From Palsa-506 sp963786975 (lineage in GTDB: Bacteria; Actinomycetota; Actinomycetes; Streptosporangiales; Streptosporangiaceae): a stretch of DNA of 64,000 nt. The stretch covers positions 620,001 through 684,000 of the forward strand of contig CAWBBE010000005.1 in assembly GCA_963786975.1 (NCBI GenBank). The letters are read 5' to 3'. A program made the translations under genes and the position numbers. Of this stretch, positions 42,931 through 50,865 are shown piece after piece. The notes under the pieces are model-generated. The model saw only the letters and a program-made list of their open reading frames with translations, was not told where the DNA came from and made no database searches. Numbering within the stretch: position 1 is the first letter of the stretch; each line of letters starts with the position of its first letter.

Positions 42931-43838
42931 CGCCGGGCGGTCAGGGGCGGCCTGGCCCACCGGTGGCCGGTCTCCTGGCCGCGCCGCAGCATCCGGTCCA
43001 CGGTCGCGCTGACACTGCCGTCGTTGGCGATAAGGCGCCTGGCCACCAGCACAACCGCCGGGACGCACCAGAAGTCGCCACACACCCAAAGAATGGCCGC
43101 GCCGATCTGCTGGTCGGCGAACGGCGGCAGGGTGACTCCGGGAATGTGGTTATACACCGGGTACCAGGAACTCGACGCCATGATGCTCATCGACATTGCG
43201 AGGAACCACATCACCACGTTCGTCCCGGCCAGCGCCGCGATCTGGGCCGCGGGCGTCAGCCGGATCCGGGCCGGCGGCGACGGGATGAACTGCAGCCAGA
43301 ACAGCACGCCGGTCGCGAACAGGCTGCCGTGCATCAGCCAGATGTGCACGGCCTGGTTGTTCTCGGCGAGGTCGTACAGCGCGGGCACGTGCCAGCCGAC
43401 CATCACGACGTTGAACAGGATCACCGCCGTCCATGGCTGGCCCAGGAACCGGCCGGCCGCCCGCAGCGGGCGAGACCACCGGCCCCGGGCGGCCGACCGG
43501 GTGGCCCGCTGCCCCAGCCGGCCGGGCAGCGCGTCCATCAGCGGCTGCCAGGGCGCACCGGCGACGATGAGCGTCGGAGCGGCGAAGCTGAGCAGCAGGT
43601 GCTGGATCATGTGCACGAAGAAATAGCTGTCAGACCAGTAGTCGACCGGCGAGTCCACGGCGATCAGCAGCATGGCCAGCCCGCTGTAGAAGAAGAGCGA
43701 GCGCAGCCGCCGCTGCCGGGTCCGCTCTGGCCGGGACCGGCGGGCCAGCCCGCGCAACCCGATCTCATGCAGCGCGGCGATGAGCACCGCGACGACGATG
43801 AACGGGTCATAAGACCAGTGCCCGAGTAGGTAGCTCAT
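42927..43838 (-). CDS. ctaG: Cytochrome c oxidase assembly factor CtaG (caa3 type)
   Basis: 303 residues from the ATG complementary to 43836-43838 (MSYLLGHWSYDPFIVVAVLI). About seven hydrophobic segments. Conserved histidine-bearing blocks HMIQHLLLSFAAPTLIVAGAP, VMVGWHVPALYDLAENN, VHIWLMHGSLFATGVLFWLQFIP and LAGTNVVMWFLAMSMSIM characterise the caa3_CtaG family, which helps insert copper into heme-copper oxidase. It is last in a minus-strand operon with a SCO1-type protein and TlpA-like thioredoxin, opposite the oxidase operon. C-terminal 40 residues are basic and cytoplasmic. Confidence 0.88.
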   Translation of the reverse strand: MSYLLGHWSYDPFIVVAVLIAALHEIGLRGLARRSRPERTRQRRLRSLFFYSGLAMLLIAVDSPVDYWSDSYFFVHMIQHLLLSFAAPTLIVAGAPWQPLMDALPGRLGQRATRSAARGRWSRPLRAAGRFLGQPWTAVILFNVVMVGWHVPALYDLAENNQAVHIWLMHGSLFATGVLFWLQFIPSPPARIRLTPAAQIAALAGTNVVMWFLAMSMSIMASSSWYPVYNHIPGVTLPPFADQQIGAAILWVCGDFWCVPAVVLVARRLIANDGSVSATVDRMLRRGQETGHRWARPPLTARR

Positions 43839-43873
43839 GGCCTGGTCCGGCCGGGTGGCTGACTGCTCATCGG

Positions 43874-45154
43874 CTAGCCGGACGATCCGTAGGGGACCGG
43901 GACCTTCATCGTCTGCGTCCTGGTCCAGCCGGCGGCGTGGCCGGCCCGCGTGGTGAGGCGCCAGCTGGTAAGGACGCTGCCGCTGGCAGCGAGGGCGTTG
44001 ACCTGCCGTCCCGGGCCGAAGACGAGCGTGGCGGCATGTACGGGCAGCGCGGGCAGCCGCTGCCAGGCGCTGCCGGGACCGGGCAGGTACTCGGCGTGGC
44101 CGGCACTCAGCACCACGCCGGCCGCGCCGGGCCGGCCTGCCCGGGCGGCAGCGGCGGCGGGCCCGGGCCCGGTGGCGGTAGCCAGCACCCGGCTGCCGCG
44201 CAGCGGGAACGGCGCCGATACCGCCCAGTGACCGCTGCTCGCCGCCCACGCGGCGAGCAGGCTCGCCGTGCCGCCCTGGCCCACGGTAGCCAGCAGCGCC
44301 GTGATGCCCGTTCCTGACCTGGTGAGCTGCAGGACGCTGAGCTGTCGGCCGGCCACCGCCGCGGGCAGCGCCGGGCCGGTAAGCCGCCAGCGGCCGTCGG
44401 CGTCAGTGAAGATTCCCGCGATGCCGTGATGTGCGCACTGGCCGGCCAGCATCGGGGCCCCGGCCGCGGTGAAGGCCGCCGCGGTGAGGCCGGTAAGCCC
44501 GCAGGAGCGCCCGGCCGGGGTGGCTGCCAGCGACGCCAGGCTGGTCAGCCGTGTCCAGCCGGCCCTGCCCGGTGCCGAGAGCTCGGCCACGCCCCGGCCG
44601 GTAAGCGCGATGACCTTGCCGCCGCGCCCGGCGGCAAGCGCGGACGGGACCGTGGCCAGGCCAGCCGGCAGCAGTCCCGGCGTCCAGTGCGTGCCTCCGT
44701 CGCGGGTGCTGGCCAGTGGCGAGAACCTCAGGTCCTGGCTGGGGTTGACGCCAGCCAGCAGTGCCGGGCCGCCCAGCGGCGTGGCGACAAGACCGCCGTT
44801 GTCGGCGACCCCCGGCGGCGTTGCCAGCGCCCACTTTGCCGCCCCGGCGGCGCGGGTTACCAGCTGCCAGAAGTCGTTGTGCTGCGCGCTGGAGCCCATC
44901 TTGACGATCGCCCAGCTCGGGCCGCCGGGAACGGTGAGCGAGGTGACCAGCGGCGGCCGCACGGCGTGGACGGCAGCAGGGGTGGGACCAGCGGCCGGGG
45001 TGCTGCCGCACCCGGCGGTCATTGCAGCCGCCAGCGCCGCGGCGCCGAGCACGGTGCCGCGCGGCAGCGTGCGGGCTATCCGGGGCCGGGCCGGTCCGGC
45101 CGGCCTAGTGCTCGCGCGCGTGTCCCCGGCCGGGCCGGGGCCGGCCGGCGTCAC
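43874..45154 (-). CDS. Lipoprotein with BNR/beta-propeller-like repeats
   Basis: 426 residues. A twin-Arg-free basic leader and hydrophobic stretch end in a lipobox-like LAAAMTAGCGST, so the protein is probably anchored outside the membrane. The remainder is beta-rich with blades such as FSPLASTRDGGTHWTPGLLP (an Asp-box: S-X-D-X-G-X-X-W) and GIFTDADGRWRLTGPAL. No catalytic residues recognised. Its ATG overlaps the stop of the DoxX/SCO fusion gene (ATGA) and ctaG follows 36 bases later, so it is part of the oxidase-assembly operon. Role unknown; extracellular sensing or scaffold for copper delivery is possible. Confidence 0.6.
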   Translation of the reverse strand: MTPAGPGPAGDTRASTRPAGPARPRIARTLPRGTVLGAAALAAAMTAGCGSTPAAGPTPAAVHAVRPPLVTSLTVPGGPSWAIVKMGSSAQHNDFWQLVTRAAGAAKWALATPPGVADNGGLVATPLGGPALLAGVNPSQDLRFSPLASTRDGGTHWTPGLLPAGLATVPSALAAGRGGKVIALTGRGVAELSAPGRAGWTRLTSLASLAATPAGRSCGLTGLTAAAFTAAGAPMLAGQCAHHGIAGIFTDADGRWRLTGPALPAAVAGRQLSVLQLTRSGTGITALLATVGQGGTASLLAAWAASSGHWAVSAPFPLRGSRVLATATGPGPAAAAARAGRPGAAGVVLSAGHAEYLPGPGSAWQRLPALPVHAATLVFGPGRQVNALAASGSVLTSWRLTTRAGHAAGWTRTQTMKVPVPYGSSG

Positions 45155-47361
45155 GATGACCTCATCGCCTTGACGGCGGCGGCGGACAGCTCCGCCGCGA
45201 AGGAGGATTGGGACGCCGCGGTCCCTGGCCCGGGATCGAAGTTCAGCTCGGTCCTGGTGCGGCCGGCCGCGTCGATCACGTAGGCGACGTCACTGTGCAG
45301 CACCATCCCGCCGGCCGGGACGACCTGCGCGGTGAAGTAGTAGTCGTGCCAGACCTGCTTCAGTGCGGGCAGCGGCCCACTGAGGTACTTCCAGTTCGGC
45401 AGGCCGGCCAGCCCCTCCTGCCGGTCGAACGCCCGGGTGTAGGCCATCGTGTGGTACACCGGATTAGCCACGATCGCGACCAGCTCGACGCCGCGGCTGC
45501 TCGCCCCGAGTAGCTGGTCGGCCTCGCGGAACTCCTGGGCGATCAGCGGGCAGTCGGAGGTGCAGACCGGGTCGAGGAAGGTCAGCAGCACGACCTTCCC
45601 GCGCAGGCTGGCCAGCGACACCGCCCGGCCCTGCTGGTCGGTCAGCCGGAAGCCGGGCGCCTGGAAGTTGAGTGCCGCCGCCGACCCGTCGATCGCCCGG
45701 GCGATGACCGGGTCGGCCGAGCGGTTGGCGGCCGCTGCGGCCATCGGGAATACCCCGATGATGGTCACCCCGAGCGCCCAGGCCGCGGCCACGGTACGGG
45801 CGTCGGCCGCGCCGAACGCGGCGGCGAGCCGCCGTGGCGACAGCCGCTCGCGCCAGCCCGGCGCCGGCCACCGGCCCGCTGGCTCGGCATCGCCGGCGCC
45901 CGTATCCGGGGCCCCCGTGTCCGGGGCGGCCGTGCCGTCGTCCGCCGGGCCGGGAGCGGCCTCGTCCGCGTCCGCCGTGCCGCGGACGCGCAGGCCGTCG
46001 TCCGCCGGGCCGTCGTCCGCCGGGCCGTCGTCCGCCGGGCCGTCGTCCGCCGGGCCGTCGTCCGCCGGGTCGTCGGCGCCCGCACTGCCCGCCGCCACTG
46101 GCGTCACCCCGGTAGCTGCTGTCACTCCTGCCACGGTGGGCGCAGCCACCACGGGGGTCGCCGATGCCTGCGGGGCAGCTCCGGCCGCGGAACGGCCCGT
46201 TTCAGGAAAACTGACCTCCGCCGAGGCGACCGCCAGGTATCCCGCGACCAGCAGCAGTGCCATCGGGATCATGCTGTTCGGGTCGGTGCCGAGCCCGCCG
46301 AAAATCCCCACGTCCTCGACGAGCACCCAGTCTGCCAGGCACAGCAGCACCGCCCCGCCGATGGCCAGCCGGAGCAGCAGCCGGCGGCCGGCCGCGCTGC
46401 CGTGGCCGGCCCGGCCCGGCCGGGCCGGCCGGGCCGGGCCGGCCAGCAGGGCCACCGCGATCAGGCCGAGCGCGACGACGGCGAACATGTTGACCGCGAA
46501 CCCGTGGGCGGCGGTCAGCGAGCCGAACCAGCGGACCCAGCCGGCCAGGAAGCCCGGCTGCGGCGTCTGCGCCATCGACGTGACCATGCCGGTCAGCGTC
46601 CCCGGCCCGGTCGGCAGCCGGCCCTGCCAGTAGCCGCGGCCCGGCCACGCCTGCAGGATCGCCATCCCGGCGAAGAACACCCCGAGCCCCGCCAGCATGG
46701 CGCGGCCCAGCCAGGGCGCCCGCCACTGCTTCGACGGCAGCGCGATCAGGGCGCCGGCCACGCAGTAGAAGGCGGCCGCGCCCGGCGCGCCAAAGAGCCA
46801 GGTCAGCCCGGGGGCGAGGATTCCGCCGAACGACTCGCCGAATACCCAGACGATCAGTCCCCAGGCCGCGCTGGCCAGCGCGGCCAGCTGCGACCACCGG
46901 CCGCGCCGGGCCGCCAGCAGCCAGCAGCCGATGCCCGCCTGGATCCAGACCGTCGCGGCAGCCGCCTGCACCGGGTGGTACGACCACGACGTGCCCGCCC
47001 AGTTGACCAGGTGCTGCACCCAGGCCGGCGAGCTCGCCGCGCCCGGCTGGATGACCTGGGACGGCAATCCGACCACCATCGCCGGCTGTGCCTGCAGCAG
47101 GCCGTCGAACAGCCACAGCAGGCCGAATCCGACCCGCAGCAGCATCCGCCACGGCGGCTCGGGGTCGGCGGCAGCGCGGGCGGCAGCGCCGCTGGCCGCC
47201 CGCCCGGCGCCGCCCACTCGCCATTCCCTGATGCTGACCCAGCCCAGCGCGAGCACGGCGAGGACCAGTATCGCGATCAGTCCCTGATGCAGCAGCGCCG
47301 ACCGGAACGCTGCGACAAGCAGCGGGTTGTGCAGATTCAGTCCGGACTGCATGCCAGGCAT
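45151..47361 (-). CDS. DoxX-like membrane domain fused to SCO1/SenC thioredoxin-like domain
   Basis: 736 residues. Residues 1-375 contain eight or nine hydrophobic segments (LRVGFGLLWLFDGLLQAQPAM, VWIQAGIGCWLLAARRG, AAFYCVAGALIALPS, VVALGLIAVALLAG and others) with a DoxX/vitamin-K-like four-helix look. A linker rich in Ala/Asp/Gly/Pro (DDGPA repeated five times) leads to another helix (VAAAWALGVTIIGVFPMAAAA) and then a SCO domain: LRGKVVLLTFLDPVCTSDCPL (CX3C copper site) and GGMVLHSDVAYVID (third ligand His). SCO1 delivers copper to the CuA site. Fusing it to a large membrane module is unusual. Coupled by ATGA to the lipoprotein gene. Confidence 0.8.
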   Translation of the reverse strand: MPGMQSGLNLHNPLLVAAFRSALLHQGLIAILVLAVLALGWVSIREWRVGGAGRAASGAAARAAADPEPPWRMLLRVGFGLLWLFDGLLQAQPAMVVGLPSQVIQPGAASSPAWVQHLVNWAGTSWSYHPVQAAAATVWIQAGIGCWLLAARRGRWSQLAALASAAWGLIVWVFGESFGGILAPGLTWLFGAPGAAAFYCVAGALIALPSKQWRAPWLGRAMLAGLGVFFAGMAILQAWPGRGYWQGRLPTGPGTLTGMVTSMAQTPQPGFLAGWVRWFGSLTAAHGFAVNMFAVVALGLIAVALLAGPARPARPGRAGHGSAAGRRLLLRLAIGGAVLLCLADWVLVEDVGIFGGLGTDPNSMIPMALLLVAGYLAVASAEVSFPETGRSAAGAAPQASATPVVAAPTVAGVTAATGVTPVAAGSAGADDPADDGPADDGPADDGPADDGPADDGLRVRGTADADEAAPGPADDGTAAPDTGAPDTGAGDAEPAGRWPAPGWRERLSPRRLAAAFGAADARTVAAAWALGVTIIGVFPMAAAAANRSADPVIARAIDGSAAALNFQAPGFRLTDQQGRAVSLASLRGKVVLLTFLDPVCTSDCPLIAQEFREADQLLGASSRGVELVAIVANPVYHTMAYTRAFDRQEGLAGLPNWKYLSGPLPALKQVWHDYYFTAQVVPAGGMVLHSDVAYVIDAAGRTRTELNFDPGPGTAASQSSFAAELSAAAVKAMRSS
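45997..46071 (-). repeat. Five tandem 15-base repeats in the DoxX/SCO linker
   Basis: GTCGTCCGCCGGGCC is repeated at 45997, 46012, 46027, 46042 and 46057 (last copy ends GGGTC). On the minus strand each encodes Gly-Pro-Ala-Asp-Asp. The near identity shows recent slippage or unequal exchange. Confidence 0.8.
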
Positions 47362-47394
47362 CGGGATCTGCTGCTCCTCGGGGTACGGCCGGCC

Positions 47395-48027
47395 TCAGCC
47401 GGGCAGTCTGGGCGGTGCCGCGTGCGCGGACAGCGCGGTGCTGGCTGTCTCGATGATCGAGTACACGGTCGCGCGCTGGGCGTCCAGCCTGGCCTGCGCC
47501 CGCTGGAGCGCGGCCAGCGCTGCCTGCCTCGCCTGCGGGCGGGTGGCGGTGAGCACGTCGGCCACGTCCGTCTGCACTCGCTGCGCATCAGGGGCTGCCC
47601 AGGTCAGCAGGCCATCGACCACTCGGGCCAGCCGGAAGCTGGCCAGCGATTCGGTCACCTGGTACTGGGTCAGGTCATCGAGTAGCTCGTTGTTGGCAGG
47701 CGAGCAGTTGGCCGCGCCGTATCTGGCGACCGTGACCGTAGCGGCCGTGTCCTGGCTCCGTCCGGCCTGGATCGTGTGCAGCGCCGTCAGCGACTGGTCT
47801 ACGCCGCCGGCGCAGGACTGGATATCGGTTGTCATATCGTGCAGGAAGCCGCGCAGGTCGGCCGCGCGCTCGGCGGTGGACGGCAGGCGGGCGAGCCCAA
47901 CCAGGACCGCGACCGCGAGCACCGCCAGGACGGCAATGACTAGCCAGCGAGGCGTACGGCGGGCCGGCCACCGGGAGTGCCGGATCGGCACGTAGGGCGG
48001 ATCAGTCCTGGCTGGCGAGTCGACCAT
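47395..48027 (-). CDS. Membrane-anchored protein of the oxidase-assembly operon, unknown function
   Basis: 210 residues from ATG (complement of 48025-48027), preferred over ATG 48042 because GGAGGG lies just upstream. After a basic segment comes one helix (WLVIAVLAVLAVAVLVGLA); the rest is an exported helical domain with two cysteines (QSCAGGVDQSL, AANCSPANNELL) that could form a disulfide. It looks like a helical bundle ending in a Pro-rich tail. No family recognised. Its start overlaps the TlpA stop and the DoxX/SCO gene follows after 33 bases. Confidence 0.65.
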   Translation of the reverse strand: MVDSPARTDPPYVPIRHSRWPARRTPRWLVIAVLAVLAVAVLVGLARLPSTAERAADLRGFLHDMTTDIQSCAGGVDQSLTALHTIQAGRSQDTAATVTVARYGAANCSPANNELLDDLTQYQVTESLASFRLARVVDGLLTWAAPDAQRVQTDVADVLTATRPQARQAALAALQRAQARLDAQRATVYSIIETASTALSAHAAPPRLPG

Positions 48028-48028
48028 G

Positions 48029-48709
48029 TCACCCTCCGCCATTGCCGGAGCCTTCGGGCGGCGCCCCGCCCTTGCGTTCGTTCATCACGGCTGCCCCCTC
48101 GCTGAGCTGTTTCATCGTCACCGCGCCGAAGATCCGCCTGACAATTCGGTGCTGCGCATCGAGGAAGAACGTCTGGGGCAGCGCGATGACCCCGTAGCCG
48201 GTCGTCGTGGCCGCCGGAAGCGGGTCGGCACCCACCGGGTAACGGACCCCCGCCGAGCGCACGAATCGCATTGCAGGCCCGGCCTGGTCGTTGGAGTCCA
48301 CGCCGATGATCATGATACTGCCGCCGGACCGGCGGTAGAACCTGGCCAGCGTCGGCGTCTCGCGCTTACACGGAGCGCACCACGAAGCGAAGAAGTTGAT
48401 GATCACCGGCAGGCCGGCGAACGCCGCCAATGAGACGCGCTGGCCGGGATGGCTGAGCGCCGGGAGCGAGAAGTTGCGGGCAGCGGGCAGCGAGCGCGGC
48501 CCGCTACCCGCGCCATTTCCAGCCAGCGAGACGACTGCCAGCACGACGATCATCAGCGCCGCCGAGATAGCGGCGATCTTGGCTGCCCGGCTTGCGCCAC
48601 GCAGCCGACGCATCCGCTGCGGCCGGCCAGCCGACAGCCCGGATCGGTCCGCTTGCTGGTCGCTCACCGCGGCTGGCTGGCCGGATGCCCCGGCTGGCTG
48701 GCCGCTCAC
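48029..48709 (-). CDS. TlpA/ResA-type thioredoxin-like protein
   Basis: 226 residues from GTG (complement of 48707-48709), overlapping the stop of the upstream kinase remnant (GTGA). A polar Ala/Gln/Gly leader of 40 residues, one helix (IAAISAALMIVVLAVVSLAG), then a thioredoxin fold: LPVIINFFASWCAPCKRETP with the redox WCAPC, IIGVDSND, and the cis-Pro in VIALPQTFFLDAQ. The exported domain would keep cysteines of SCO or CuA-bearing proteins reduced. Located in the oxidase-assembly operon. Confidence 0.88.
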   Translation of the reverse strand: MSGQPAGASGQPAAVSDQQADRSGLSAGRPQRMRRLRGASRAAKIAAISAALMIVVLAVVSLAGNGAGSGPRSLPAARNFSLPALSHPGQRVSLAAFAGLPVIINFFASWCAPCKRETPTLARFYRRSGGSIMIIGVDSNDQAGPAMRFVRSAGVRYPVGADPLPAATTTGYGVIALPQTFFLDAQHRIVRRIFGAVTMKQLSEGAAVMNERKGGAPPEGSGNGGG

Positions 48710-49050
48710 CAGGGCGTCCGGTTGCCGAGCGGCTCTCTCTCCCGCGGGGGAGAGAGAGCACCGGCCGCGGCCGCCATCACGGGGAGCATGAGTTCGAACC
48801 TACTGCCCGCCCCCAGGGCGCTGCGCACCCGGACCTCGCCGACGACCACGTGTATATCACGCTCCGCCTGGCCGGCCAGCCCGCGCGCCAGCAGCTCGGT
48901 CGGCCATCGGTCGCTGGGCCGCAGGCTGGGCGCGGTCACCGGCAGCTCAGCTGGCAGGCCCGGCCGCCCCGGCCGCCAGTTGGCAGGTCGGCGGCGCGGC
49001 CGGGGCGGCGCGATCCAGTCAGGAAGCGGCCAGCTGATAGCCCTCACCAC
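48706..49050 (-). pseudogene. Decayed sensor histidine kinase fragment
   Basis: A 114-codon frame begins inside the end of the OmpR gene. Its middle reads ARGLAGQAERDIHVVVGEVRV then RSALGAGSRFELMLPVMA, clearly the last strand and helix of a HATPase domain (normal form: ARGLAxAHGGxVxVxSxLGxGSxF). The dimerisation helix, phospho-accepting His, N box and G1/G2 boxes are gone. It retains the GTGA overlap with tlpA, as an intact kinase gene would. The regulator upstream has therefore lost its cognate kinase, at least here. Confidence 0.65.
48732..48759 (-). terminator. Perfect 12-base stem-loop just before tlpA
   Basis: GCTCTCTCTCCC (48732-48743) pairs with GGGAGAGAGAGC (48748-48759), loop GCGG. 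It lies 22 bases upstream of the tlpA start inside the kinase remnant. It could end the regulator transcript or act as a translation-modulating hairpin. Confidence 0.5.
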
Positions 49051-49717
49051 GCACCGTCTTGATCAGTTCGAACCCGAGCTTGGAGCGGAGCCGCCGCACG
49101 CATACGTCGACGACGTTCGAGCCTGGGTCGAATTCGAGCCCCCACACCGAGGCCAGCAGCTGGCCCTTGGGCACGGACCGGCCCGGATGCTCCATCAGTT
49201 CCCTGAGCAGCAGGAACTCCAGCCGGGTCAGCGGCACCGGGCCGGTCCCGATATTTGCCTGCAGCCGCCCCACGTCAAGCTCGAGTTCGCCCGCCCTGAT
49301 CACCTCGCCTGGCTGATGGCCGTCGGCCCGCAGCCGGACGCGGACTCTGGCTAGCAATTCCGCCAGCGAGAACGGCTTCGTCAGGTAGTCCTGCGCGCCA
49401 AGCTCGAGACAGGCCACCTTGGTGGCGACGTCCTCCAGGCAGGACAGCACGAGCACCGCCTGCTCGGGCTGCCTTCGCAGGATTTCGGTCAGCACTGCCC
49501 GGCCATCCATATCCGGCATGATCAGGTCCAGGACGACCAGGCCGTAGCCGCCGCCGATGGCGGCCTGCCGGATCGCGTCGGCGCCGTCACTGGCGAAATC
49601 GATTGCATAGCCCGCGGCCGAGAGCGCTCGGCTGACGAGTTCACGGATTCTCGGCTCGTCGTCCACGAGCAGGATGCGTGCGGCGGCCGAGCGACAGGCC
49701 GGCTGATCTCTGATCAT
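49019..49717 (-). CDS. OmpR-family response regulator
   Basis: 232 residues. Receiver: ILLVDDEPRIRELVSRAL (acidic pocket), acceptor Asp in LVVLDLIMPDMDGRAVL, Ser in LVLSCLEDV, Lys in LTKPFSLAELLAR. Winged helix: LTRLEFLLLRELMEHPGRSVPKGQLL, SNVVDVCVRRLRSKLG, VRGEGYQLA. Both domains intact. It heads the minus-strand oxidase-assembly operon and lies back-to-back with the oxidase operon, so it probably controls both. The kinase that should follow is only a fragment, so another kinase must serve it or it is constitutively regulated. Confidence 0.92.
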   Translation of the reverse strand: MIRDQPACRSAAARILLVDDEPRIRELVSRALSAAGYAIDFASDGADAIRQAAIGGGYGLVVLDLIMPDMDGRAVLTEILRRQPEQAVLVLSCLEDVATKVACLELGAQDYLTKPFSLAELLARVRVRLRADGHQPGEVIRAGELELDVGRLQANIGTGPVPLTRLEFLLLRELMEHPGRSVPKGQLLASVWGLEFDPGSNVVDVCVRRLRSKLGFELIKTVRGEGYQLAAS

Positions 49718-50109
49718 TTCGCGGGCACTTCACTTCGCTTTGGCCACGTCAGCGGGGTGTGGCGACCGAATATGCTGCTCGGAGCTCAGTATGCGCTCAG
49801 CAGAGGATGTACTCCATGCGGACGCGCCAGGTCAAGCTCGGCAACTCGTTGCAAGCCATTGCATAGCCCAGAGTTGGCCCGCAGCCGCCGGTCACTCCGC
49901 TATAAATCACTGAAAGCAACTGTTTGAATACTGACAGTCATGGCAATGCTGTGGTCAACCCGGACTCGGGCCACCGGATGTGCGGACGGACCATGACAAT
50001 TTCGTCATTCACGGTCTATTCCGTTGCCGGTCAACTGCCGTAATCGCCAAGATCGGAAACGTCCAAGGCTTCTGGTCAGCGGCCGCGCGGTACGCGCGGC
50101 CGATGCCTG
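49718..50109. other. 392-base divergent control region between the OmpR regulator and oxidase genes
   Basis: No gene was seen. Two copies of GCTCAG (49784-49789 and 49795-49800) stand 11 bases apart, the spacing of OmpR/PhoB half-sites. A GCAACTCGTTGC palindrome (49841-49852), the AT-rich CTATAAATC near 49900 and a long AT-richer stretch to 50060 suggest rightward promoters. Assignment of any box is inference. Confidence 0.4.
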
Positions 50110-50865
50110 ATGCTCACTCGCGAAAGAGCGAGGTGGTGGCTGGTGTCTCTGCCGGTCCGTGTCGCGACCCTGCTGGTAGCGTTCCTCGCTGTCGTCGCGG
50201 GCGGGGCGTTCATCTTCATTCATTTCATGCTCGACACTGGCGGCCTGCCGGTGGTGGACTACACCTCGGCCGCCTCCGGCGGCCAGGTCAACGTCCTCCT
50301 GCAGGAAGACGCGCAGAACAGCGTGTCCAGCAGGCCGGACTGGGTCAGCTATTTCGTGCAGGATCCGCGGACGAGGCAGTGGGTGCACACCACCTTGTTC
50401 AAGGTGCCCCCTGGCACCAGGGTGAACATGACGATCCTCGGCTATGACGGCTGCACCCCGCTGCGGAACAACTACTTCTCGGAGGTCCAGGGGACGATCG
50501 GCAATACCGTGAGCCTCCAGCAGTTCAAGGACACCGGTAAGCCGCTGGGACCGGCGCGGAACGTCTCCAACATCAACTCGTGGTCGCACTGCAACGTCGG
50601 GCACACGTTCGCGATCCCGCAACTGCACTTGTTCGTGCCGGTCGCCTCGCCCGACGCGCAACTGTCAGCCAATGACCTGTGCGGTGACTCGCCCTGCACG
50701 TCCGGCCCGTACAGCCTGGAGAAGTTCAGCTTCATAACGCCGAAATCAGGCGGCCAGTTCAGGTGGCAGTGCTTCGTCCCCTGCGGTGGCGGATTCCTCG
50801 ACGGTAACGGTGGTCCCATGCAGACGATCGGCTTCATGACCGGCTTCATGACGGTGGGCGCCTGA
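50110..50865 (+). CDS. Membrane-anchored CuA/cupredoxin-like protein, first gene of oxidase operon
   Basis: 251 residues from ATG 50110 (no clear ribosome-binding site; a GTG near 50143 is possible). One N-terminal helix (VATLLVAFLAVVAGGAFIFIHF) anchors an exported beta-rich domain. GHTFAIPQLHLFVPV and RWQCFVPCGGGFLDGNGGPM resemble the His strand and the CX3CG...M loop of subunit II, but the loop lacks the histidine that CtaC has. It may be a modified cupredoxin, an electron donor or a copper chaperone. The stop overlaps the ctaC start (TGATG), so it belongs to the operon. Family identity remains uncertain. Confidence 0.5.
   Translation: MLTRERARWWLVSLPVRVATLLVAFLAVVAGGAFIFIHFMLDTGGLPVVDYTSAASGGQVNVLLQEDAQNSVSSRPDWVSYFVQDPRTRQWVHTTLFKVPPGTRVNMTILGYDGCTPLRNNYFSEVQGTIGNTVSLQQFKDTGKPLGPARNVSNINSWSHCNVGHTFAIPQLHLFVPVASPDAQLSANDLCGDSPCTSGPYSLEKFSFITPKSGGQFRWQCFVPCGGGFLDGNGGPMQTIGFMTGFMTVGA

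Noticed and set aside
46395..46450. Dense GGCC/GGCCGG palindromes as a possible replication or recombination site
   Set aside because: They lie in the DoxX/SCO coding region and encode an Ala/Pro/Arg/Gly loop; composition alone explains them.
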